Assembly: GCA_003022815.1 (NCBI GenBank)
Contig: PXSL01000106.1
Coordinates: 1-38,026 of the forward strand
Direction: 5' to 3'
DNA length: 38,026 nucleotides
Source of the DNA: Halobacteriales archaeon SW_5_68_122
Lineage (GTDB): Archaea > Halobacteriota > Halobacteria > Halobacteriales > Haloarculaceae
Below are positions 31,985 to 38,026 of the stretch, piece by piece. The notes under the pieces were generated by a model, which saw only the letters and a program-made list of their open reading frames with translations, ran no database searches and had not been told where the DNA came from. The first letter of the stretch is position 1; each line of letters opens with the position of its first letter. Both the position numbers and the translations under genes were made by a program.

Positions 31985-33901
31985 TCAATCCCGTCGGCGG
32001 CCGTGGCCCGGGTAGTCCCGCTCGAAGCGCCCGGCCAGCTCCTCGCGGTCCAACTCGATGAGCGTCGGTCGCCCGTGCGGACACGCGTACGGGTTCTCAC
32101 AGTTGTCCAGCGCCGCCAGCAGCTCCCGCACCGACCCCTCCCGGAGCGAGGTGTTGCCCGTCACCGCCGGGTGACACGCTAGGTCGCCCAGCAGTTCATC
32201 GGCGACGCTCCCGACGGTTCCCTCGGGGTCGCCGTCGACGAACTCCCCGAGCAGGTCGCGGGCCAGCGGCGCCGCCCCGTCGGCCTCCTCGGCGAGCAGC
32301 GCCGGCACCGTCGTCACCCGGGCCGTACGGTCGTCGGGCCGTTGGACCCGGAAGCCGAGCCGGGCCAGCGCCTCGCCGTACTCCTCAAGAAGCGCCGCCT
32401 CCCGGGTGGTCACCTCGAGATCGACCGGTTCTGCGAGTGCCTGCGTGGTCACCTCGCCCTCGAAGCGGCGGCGCAACCGCTCGTAGTTGACCCGCTCGTC
32501 GGCGGCGTGCTGGTCGACGAGGAGGAGCCCGTCGGCCGTCTCCGCCACTACGTAGGTGTCGTCGAACTGTCCCAGCACCTCCATCGACGGCAACTGCTCG
32601 AGCTCGTCCGGCGTCCCGGTGGCGGCCGCCCCGTCGAGGGTCCGCTGGGTCGGCCGCTCGCGAAAGGTCGGCTTTCCGTCGTCTGCCTCGCCGCCGGCCG
32701 CTCCATCGGCCGCGTCGCCGGCCACCCTGCCGTCTCCTGGTTCCGGGTCGGTGGCTGGCGCCCCGGACTCCCGGGTGTGCTGGCCGGAGTCGGCGGCTCC
32801 GGTTCCACCGGAAGCGCCGGTGGGTCTAGGCGCAGCCCCCGCTCCCGGTCGACGCCCCCCATCGCCGTCCGCGGCGCTCTCAGTGCCGTCCGCTCCGGCG
32901 GCCCCGCCGTCTCCGACCTCGGCGTCGACTGCCTCGGATTCGCCCGCCGATACCTCGGTCTGCTCGGGCGCCGACCGGCCCCGTGGCGCCCGCGACCGGA
33001 CCAGCCCCTCCTCCAGCAGTGCCGACCGGACCGCCGTCCGGACCTGCTCGCGGACGCCCGCCTCGTCGGCGAACAGCACCTCTAATTTTCTCGGGTGGAC
33101 GTTCACGTCGACCCCCCCAGGCGGGACTTCGAGGTCGACAACGGCGAAGGGGTACCGGTCCGGCGCCAACTGGGTTCCGTAGGCCTCGACGATTGCCTCT
33201 CGGACGGCGCCGGAGGTGACGTACCGGCCGTCGACGAGCGTCGTCATGTACTCTCGGCCCGCCCGGTTCGTCTCGGGGTGGCTCACCAGCCCCTCGACGC
33301 CCTCCAGCGGGCCCTCGTCGGCGCCCTCGACCGGAATCATCGACGCCGCGACCTCCCGGCCGTACACCGATAGCACCGCGCTCCGCCGGTCGCCGTCGCC
33401 CGCCGTGGCGAACGTCTCCCGGCCGTCGTGCTCCAGCGTGACCGCCACGTCCGGGTTGGCCTCGACCGTGGTGCCCTCTGGACAGCCGACTGGCCCGCAC
33501 GCCCGTCGCTCGCCGTCCTCAACGACGAGTTCGGTCCCGCGCTCGCCGCCGCGGGGTCTCGTGCGTATCGCCGTCCGCGCGACCGACCCGATGGCGTGCA
33601 GCGCCTCCCCCCGGAAGCCGAGCGTATCGACCGTCTCGAGGTCCTCGATGTCGCGCAGTTTGCTCGTGGTGTGCTCCTCGACGGCCGTCCGGACGTCGTC
33701 TTCGGACATCCCCACGCCGTCGTCGCTGACGACGACCCGCTCGGTGCCGCCGGCCTCGACGGCGACGGTGACGCGGCTGGCGTCGGCGTCCAGGGCGTTC
33801 TCCAGCAGCTCCTTGACGACGGAGGCGGGCCGCTCGACCACCTCGCCGGCGGCAATGCGGTCCCGCGTCCGCGCGTCGAGCTCGCGGATGTCCGGACTCA
33901 T
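31985..33901 (-). CDS. mutL: DNA mismatch repair protein MutL with internal in-frame deletion
   Basis: A 638-residue MutL. GHKL ATPase motifs: ELLENALDAD (31-40, Asn35), DDGVGM (60-65), TLGFRGEALHAIGS (93-106). Transducer motif VDVNVHPRKLEVLF follows. After an acidic linker, the C-terminal domain has the endonuclease motif DQHAADERVNYE, then ACHPA and CPHGRP. Between GTTVE (143-147) and ANPDVAV (148-154) about 33 residues are missing, including the near-universal LFxNxPARxKFL segment. The frame is intact, but the N-terminal ATPase is probably damaged. The ATG at 33901 has ATTTATG (33932-33926) at leaderless distance. mutS is not in the window. Confidence 0.92.
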   Translation of the reverse strand: MSPDIRELDARTRDRIAAGEVVERPASVVKELLENALDADASRVTVAVEAGGTERVVVSDDGVGMSEDDVRTAVEEHTTSKLRDIEDLETVDTLGFRGEALHAIGSVARTAIRTRPRGGERGTELVVEDGERRACGPVGCPEGTTVEANPDVAVTLEHDGRETFATAGDGDRRSAVLSVYGREVAASMIPVEGADEGPLEGVEGLVSHPETNRAGREYMTTLVDGRYVTSGAVREAIVEAYGTQLAPDRYPFAVVDLEVPPGGVDVNVHPRKLEVLFADEAGVREQVRTAVRSALLEEGLVRSRAPRGRSAPEQTEVSAGESEAVDAEVGDGGAAGADGTESAADGDGGRRPGAGAAPRPTGASGGTGAADSGQHTRESGAPATDPEPGDGRVAGDAADGAAGGEADDGKPTFRERPTQRTLDGAAATGTPDELEQLPSMEVLGQFDDTYVVAETADGLLLVDQHAADERVNYERLRRRFEGEVTTQALAEPVDLEVTTREAALLEEYGEALARLGFRVQRPDDRTARVTTVPALLAEEADGAAPLARDLLGEFVDGDPEGTVGSVADELLGDLACHPAVTGNTSLREGSVRELLAALDNCENPYACPHGRPTLIELDREELAGRFERDYPGHGRRRD

Positions 33902-33925
33902 CGTGGGCACTTCCGTCGCCGGGCG

Positions 33926-33932
33926 CATAAAT
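33926..33932 (-). promoter_or_regulatory. TATA box of mutL
   Basis: ATTTATG on the minus strand is centred about 28 nt from the ATG at 33901, in the spacer shared with the divergent ABM gene. Confidence 0.5.
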
Positions 33933-34006
33933 CCGGCCCACCGTGACGGCCCTTTCGATTCGGTCCCCGGCAACGCTTTTGTCGCTCCTGGCCGTGCGTC
34001 CGGCGC

Positions 34007-34309
34007 ATGATACTGATGCTCGCGGAGATGCCCGTCGCGTCGGACTCGAGGGAGGCGGCGCTGGACCTGTGTGAGGAACTGGCCGAACAGTCCCGCGCCG
34101 AGGACGGCGTTGTCGACTACCGCATTACGATGGATGTCGAGGCGCCCGACACCGTCCGGGTCATCGAGCAGTACGAGGACGACGCGGCCGTCGACGCCCA
34201 CATGTCCAGCGACCACTTCGAGTCCTTCCAGGCCGCGATTGCGTCGCACCTGGCCGGCAAACCCGAACTGTACCGCTACGAGGTCGACTCGGAGACGCGG
34301 GTGATGTAG
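34007..34309 (+). CDS. ABM-domain putative quinol monooxygenase (YgiN-like)
   Basis: A 100-residue single-domain protein of the antibiotic-biosynthesis-monooxygenase fold (dimeric ferredoxin-like barrel). Seen: LEEL-type helix LDLCEELAEQSRAEDGVVDYRI (core AEDGVVDYRI), VIEQYEDDAAVDAHMSSDHF with the conserved Glu and His, and a terminal strand. YgiN-type members act on quinols or quench reactive compounds; the substrate is unknown. The start could be 34007 or the in-frame ATG at 34016. Cytoplasmic, divergent from mutL. Confidence 0.8.
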   Translation: MILMLAEMPVASDSREAALDLCEELAEQSRAEDGVVDYRITMDVEAPDTVRVIEQYEDDAAVDAHMSSDHFESFQAAIASHLAGKPELYRYEVDSETRVM

Positions 34310-34353
34310 GCGTCGCTGGCGTGCAGTTTCACTTTTGCTAAGCATTGCGTACC

Positions 34354-34369
34354 TTTTTACACCGGTGTA
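34354..34369 (+). promoter_or_regulatory. cas operon promoter with palindrome
   Basis: TTTTTAC (34354-34360) is the TATA-like element of the cas6 gene, followed at once by TACACCGGTGTA (34358-34369), a perfect 12-bp palindrome. It lies about 40 nt before the GTG at 34408, around the expected transcription start, so it could be an operator controlling the cas operon. An extra ACACACCG copy of one arm follows. Confidence 0.5.
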
Positions 34370-34407
34370 CACACCGAAAACCTACACTATGGGGGTGAGA
34401 GCTAATC

Positions 34408-35232
34408 GTGCGAATCATAGTTGACCTGTCCGCTCGGGCCGACGCCGCCTACGACAACGGCTATCACCACAAACTACGGGGCCGCATCTGGCGCGCGCTC
34501 GAGGGAACCGAACACGACGCACTGCACGACACCGGCGACCCACCGGGGTTCGTCATGTCGAACCCGTTCCCGCCGCGGGACATGCGGGAGGGTGACGACC
34601 GAACGCTGCTCGTTGCCTCCCACGACGAGGAACTGCTCGCAACCGTCGCTGCGGACCTCCTCGAGGACCGCGAACTTAACGTCGGCGAGATGCCCTTCCA
34701 CGTCGACGATGTTCGCTCGCTCGACCTTGACGTGGGCGAGCCAGGAACGAGGGGGACCCTGGAGACGGGGACCGGCCTACTCGTTCGCATTCCGCCGTGG
34801 CGATGCGAGAAGTACGGCATGGACCATCCGGGCGGGGATACGGCCGTCTTCTGGCGGCCCGAACACTCGATGGAGCCACTCCGGAATCAACTGGAAGCCA
34901 ACCTCGACAAGAAGCACGGGCTGTACGCTCCGGAGTACCTCCCGGGGCCGAGCGACGTTGACGGTTCGCTGTTCGACGGCTACGAACTCATCAAGACGTT
35001 CGCGGTTCCCGTGACTGTCACGGAGGGCGAGGAGAGGACCTACGTGTTGAGCAAGTGGCGCTTCGAGTATACGGTTCGGGATGACGACCACCGCCGACAT
35101 CTCAATTTAGCGCTGGATGTCGGGCTGGGCGAGCGGAACTCGCTGGGGTTGGGATTCGTGAATCTCAAAGAGGATTCGGTGATCCCTGCCTCAGAGACTG
35201 CAAGAGAGAATCCCACTGGAGGTGCTGACTAA
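34408..35232 (+). CDS. cas6: CRISPR-associated endoribonuclease Cas6 (type I-B)
   Basis: A 274-residue haloarchaeal Cas6, the RAMP endonuclease that cuts precursor CRISPR RNA within the repeats. N-terminal YDNGYHHKLRGRIWRAL (15-31) has the His and basic residues common to the family; SNPFPPRD and NVGEMPFHV follow. The C-terminal glycine-rich loop GLGERNSLGLGFVN (about 239-252) is the RAMP signature. The start is a GTG at 34408; the ATG at 34389 is out of frame. The stop overlaps the cas8b ATG by one base (TAATG). The coding style is still GC-rich, unlike the two genes that follow. It looks intact. Confidence 0.9.
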   Translation: MRIIVDLSARADAAYDNGYHHKLRGRIWRALEGTEHDALHDTGDPPGFVMSNPFPPRDMREGDDRTLLVASHDEELLATVAADLLEDRELNVGEMPFHVDDVRSLDLDVGEPGTRGTLETGTGLLVRIPPWRCEKYGMDHPGGDTAVFWRPEHSMEPLRNQLEANLDKKHGLYAPEYLPGPSDVDGSLFDGYELIKTFAVPVTVTEGEERTYVLSKWRFEYTVRDDDHRRHLNLALDVGLGERNSLGLGFVNLKEDSVIPASETARENPTGGAD

Positions 35233-37465
35233 TGGCAAGTGCTTCGAATCTTGATGCGGAGAAACTTGATGCGTTGCTTCCAACAGAATCTGTTCACTCG
35301 CTTCGGCAGGTTCAGGCGACGTACGGCGCGCTCGCCGAAGCAGCAAGTGGTGGATCGACGCCACCGGGTCAAGAAAAGTATTCACTGTACTTCACCCCAA
35401 GTGAACTTGAACCGTTCATCGCAAGCGACAACGACGAAGAGCGGTTTCTCGTCAGCGTCCGAGTTGATTTCACCGGTGAAGATCCAGATTACAAAAGAAT
35501 CGATGTTGCACCGCTGTCGCGTGAAGTCGCACCCCGACTCGGTCTCTCTCGGTATCCGTGGGGTCGCGGGATCGATCATAGTATTACCCGGTGTGGCTCG
35601 AAAACTAGCGGATCAAGTGCATCGACAGTCGTTACGTACTGTAACGAGTGTCTCACTCGATGGACAAACGGTGATGGAGGCGAGCCGGCAGTTGGCAAGG
35701 TCGCAGATGAACATCCTGACGGCTGGCTCATACAGGAGCTTGCCGAACTCGGTGCTAACGAGGGAATACAGGAGCAAATCGAACAGGATGTAAAAGCAAA
35801 AGTTAGCGGAGAACCGCGGGTCGTTGCAACTGTTCAACTGAAGCTTGACCCCGCTGATCTCGAAGAACCACCAGTTTCCGAAGAACCAGACTGGTTCTAT
35901 CCCGGTGAGGTTCCGGTCTTCAATGAAGCGATGCGTGCTCGAAAGACACGGAAGTACATCTCAAAAAACGTCAATGGTACTTCTGAAGGCGAAGCAGTGT
36001 GCATGATAACTGGCGAGGATGATCATGTCGTTGGTGCTGCTAAGATCCCTTCGCACTCTTCACTCTCCAGCATACGGAGAAATTCGATGAATTGGAACGG
36101 GAGCATTCGTGGCGAGAACATCCAGTGAGTGATGATGCTGCGTTACTACTCGACTCAGGAACTGGTCTTCTCGACGCCTGTCGAGAGACACGCAACGGCC
36201 TCGGTGTATATACACTCCCGTACTTCACCACGATGTCCGACGAGCGAGCGAAATTGCTCTATCGGACATTATCAGAGTTGCAAGATACAGATCTCGGGGA
36301 AGAACACAAAGTGGTGTGGCTGCAAAGGAAGATTGAAGAGCATGCCGACAACACCGGAGACGATTCGCTTGTCGACGCGCTCCGATTCTACATTATCACC
36401 ATCCGTGACGATCAAGGGGACATTTTCGTATTCAACGAGGAGCCGGATGCAACAATTTACCCACCACGCGAGATCAGCAATGCACATGTCGATGTGCTTT
36501 CGAGCCGGTCTTTCAGCGAGATTGGGTTCAGTCAGCCAGATGACTGGCGGCATATTCAGCCAGTGACTTCTCAAAAGAATATCGTCTCGAATATTCTCGG
36601 TGGATCATATGCAGGGGACACTGTTTCATTCACCGAGGGCACTGACGGTGCGATGGCAAATGAACCGAGCGAGTGGCTCTCATTTGCGATGCTTGCAGGA
36701 AAACAGATCAACCGTGGGTGGCTCCTTGATCAGTATGTAACTCGACTCGCACAGCAACGAGAACGTGATGACGAGAATAGACTACCCAGGAACCACGTGC
36801 TCACGCAGTTCGCCCAGCTCAATGCGCTCGCTAAAGCTGGCCTGCTCACTGACTCGGACGGACGCGAAACCGGACGGAGGACGACAAATATGGACAATTC
36901 AATTACGACGGACGGTGTATCGAACTCATTAGACGGATTCCCCGGCATTGAGGAACTAATAACCGAGGGCATTCCTTCGCTCACGGAAATCCGCGAGTAC
37001 CAGCTTCGTGAGTTCCTTGCAGAACGTGCAGAACTCAATGGAGACGACGAAGAGAGCGAACAACGACGAGGCGCGTTCCTGATTGGTGTACTCCTCGGAC
37101 AACTCAGTACACATCAGCGAAAGGATCGTAGAATGAACCGGACATTCGCTAACCGCTATCAGGCGGAGGACATCACACGCGGCCAACTACAAAAGGTCAT
37201 GACCGAACTCCTTAGCAAGGATAGCATCTACGAAGCAGAACACGAGTACAGTCACGACGGTTCGTGTTTCCCAGAAACAAGCGGTCGACTCAGTGATTTA
37301 GCGGGTACTCCACCGACGGAGTGGTCGCTGTCATTGCCTGACGTGCGATTTCATTTCGCGCTGGGAGTAACATATGGACTCCAAATGCGGAACCAAGCCT
37401 TCGAACTTCGCGGTATGATCGAAGACAAACTCGTAGACAAACCGAAACAGACTGGAGACGCATGA
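35232..37465 (+). pseudogene. cas8b: Type I-B Cascade large subunit Cas8b (Csh1-like), frameshifted by one base
   Basis: Together the two frames span 2,234 nt, one short of 745 codons, the usual size of haloarchaeal Cas8b. The first frame (from the ATG at 35232) runs to VVGAAK near codon 270, then derails. One frame over, the protein continues as DPFALFTLQHTEKFDELEREHSW (core FALFTLQHTEKF) to FHFALGVTYGLQMRNQAFEL and the stop. AAG-ATC at 36042-36047 would read AAG-GAT with one more G, giving GAAKDPFALF, so a missing G near 36044 explains the break. Cas8b recognises the PAM and scaffolds Cascade, so the interference complex would fail unless this is a sequencing error. GC content is clearly lower than upstream. 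The stop overlaps the cas7 ATG (ATGA). Confidence 0.85.
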
Positions 37466-38026
37466 CTGATCAGACTGAACTTACCACCACAACAATGACA
37501 CAATCCGATACCCAAAATACGGACGACCGTGCTACCGACCTCAAACGACGCTCTGAGATCGTCTTCGTAACTGACGCTCAGGACTGTAATCCGAATGGAA
37601 ACCCCAAGGGCGAAAACAGGCCACGAATCGATCCTGTCACGCAGCAATGCGTCGTGACCGATGTTCGTCTAAAGCGATATCTCCGTGACCAACTGGACGA
37701 CGACGATCACGGAATCTTCGTGAAGACAATGGGGGATGCCAGCTCCCGCGCAGCACTTGCACTTGACCGACTCAGAGATGTCGAAGAAATCGAGAAACCA
37801 GAAGATCTTGAACAGCTCGAAGACATCCATCGAGAATTCTTGAATCAATCATCTGATGTCCGATACTTCGGCGCGACACTCTCGTTCAACAAAGATCCCG
37901 AGGACGAACTTCACGCGGCAGTGAAAACGCAATTCGAGGGAGCGAATTATACTGGGCCGGTACAGTTCTCGCCAGCGCGGTCGCTCAACGCTGTCGAAAC
38001 CAACGAGGAGTACGATACGCTAACGA
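37462..38026 (+). CDS. cas7: Type I-B Cascade backbone protein Cas7 (Csh2-like), 3' end outside window
   Basis: The frame from the ATG at 37462 stays open to the window edge (188 codons). After a variable N-terminus comes RSEIVFVTDAQDCNPNGNPKGENRPR (core DCNPNGNP, about 41-48), VVTDVRLKRYLRD, YFGATLSF and TGPVQFSPARSLN, all characteristic of Csh2-type Cas7, the RAMP that coats the CRISPR RNA spacer. A second in-frame ATG is at codon 12 (37495). Its ATG overlaps the cas8b stop (ATGA). The order cas6-cas8b-cas7 is that of haloarchaeal type I-B, so cas5, cas3, cas4, cas1 and cas2 are expected downstream. Low GC, as in cas8b. Confidence 0.92.
   Translation, partial: MTDQTELTTTTMTQSDTQNTDDRATDLKRRSEIVFVTDAQDCNPNGNPKGENRPRIDPVTQQCVVTDVRLKRYLRDQLDDDDHGIFVKTMGDASSRAALALDRLRDVEEIEKPEDLEQLEDIHREFLNQSSDVRYFGATLSFNKDPEDELHAAVKTQFEGANYTGPVQFSPARSLNAVETNEEYDTLT

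Noticed and set aside
34310..34407. CRISPR array next to cas6
   Set aside because: Only a promoter and a palindrome are present; no ~30-nt repeat recurs. Any array must lie outside the window.
36030..36060. Programmed frameshift in cas8b
   Set aside because: No slippery heptamer or stimulatory structure is evident; a missing G explains the break more simply.

Overview
The window is haloarchaeal chromosomal DNA (class Halobacteria). The evidence is the very high GC, strongly acidic predicted proteins, TATA-like boxes about 26 nt upstream of start codons (leaderless promoters), Tat lipoprotein signals, PGF-CTERM surface proteins, and archaeal markers such as Hel308, the KEOPS subunit Cgi121, ribosomal protein L10e and aIF2-beta.

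Layout. 1-433: 5' part of a response-regulator or kinase gene, divergent from hel308-cgi121 (537-3289). 3354-4751: two tandem DUF5789-like paralogues. 4906-5226: alpha/beta-hydrolase remnant. 9561-5254 (minus): a coupled three-gene unit of an RGP-type glycosyltransferase, an FbpA/FutA-like iron-binding lipoprotein and a GT-C membrane glycosyltransferase, behind a perfect DtxR-type iron-box palindrome. 9610-10506: surface protein. 10583-11446: CPBP membrane protease. 16652-11443 (minus): complete branched-chain amino acid or amide ABC transporter (binding protein-livH-livM-livG-livF), every junction overlapping. 16883-19032: surface proteins. 19146-25140: housekeeping block (L10e, creatininase family, DUF5790-like, DUF7544-like, dihydroneopterin aldolase, aIF2-beta, aconitase) with an array of perfect hairpins at 22836-23024. 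25550-27678: SDR dehydrogenase, S66 peptidase, small membrane protein. 27768-30096: two paralogous secreted proteins sharing a 99-bp identical block. 30237-34309: TetR regulator with a palindromic operator, PfkB-like kinase, mutL, ABM monooxygenase. 34408-38026: start of a type I-B CRISPR-Cas operon (cas6-cas8b-cas7, running off the end) whose composition drops clearly in GC from cas8b on.

A striking property of the window is the number of damaged genes. L10e and MutL each lack about 33 residues in frame. Aconitase and the creatininase-family gene lack internal segments out of frame. Dihydroneopterin aldolase has lost its tail and stop codon. Two surface-protein genes and cas8b carry small frameshifts. 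Some of these genes are normally essential or central, so either the assembled sequence contains systematic deletions or the lineage is eroding. Raw reads would decide.

The best candidates for new biology are the iron-box glycosyltransferase/iron-binding-protein operon, the hairpin arrays, and the pair of surface proteins sharing a GWYQ...CxxC/CxC...LGPPPSE module. No tRNA, rRNA, transposase or CRISPR array was seen.
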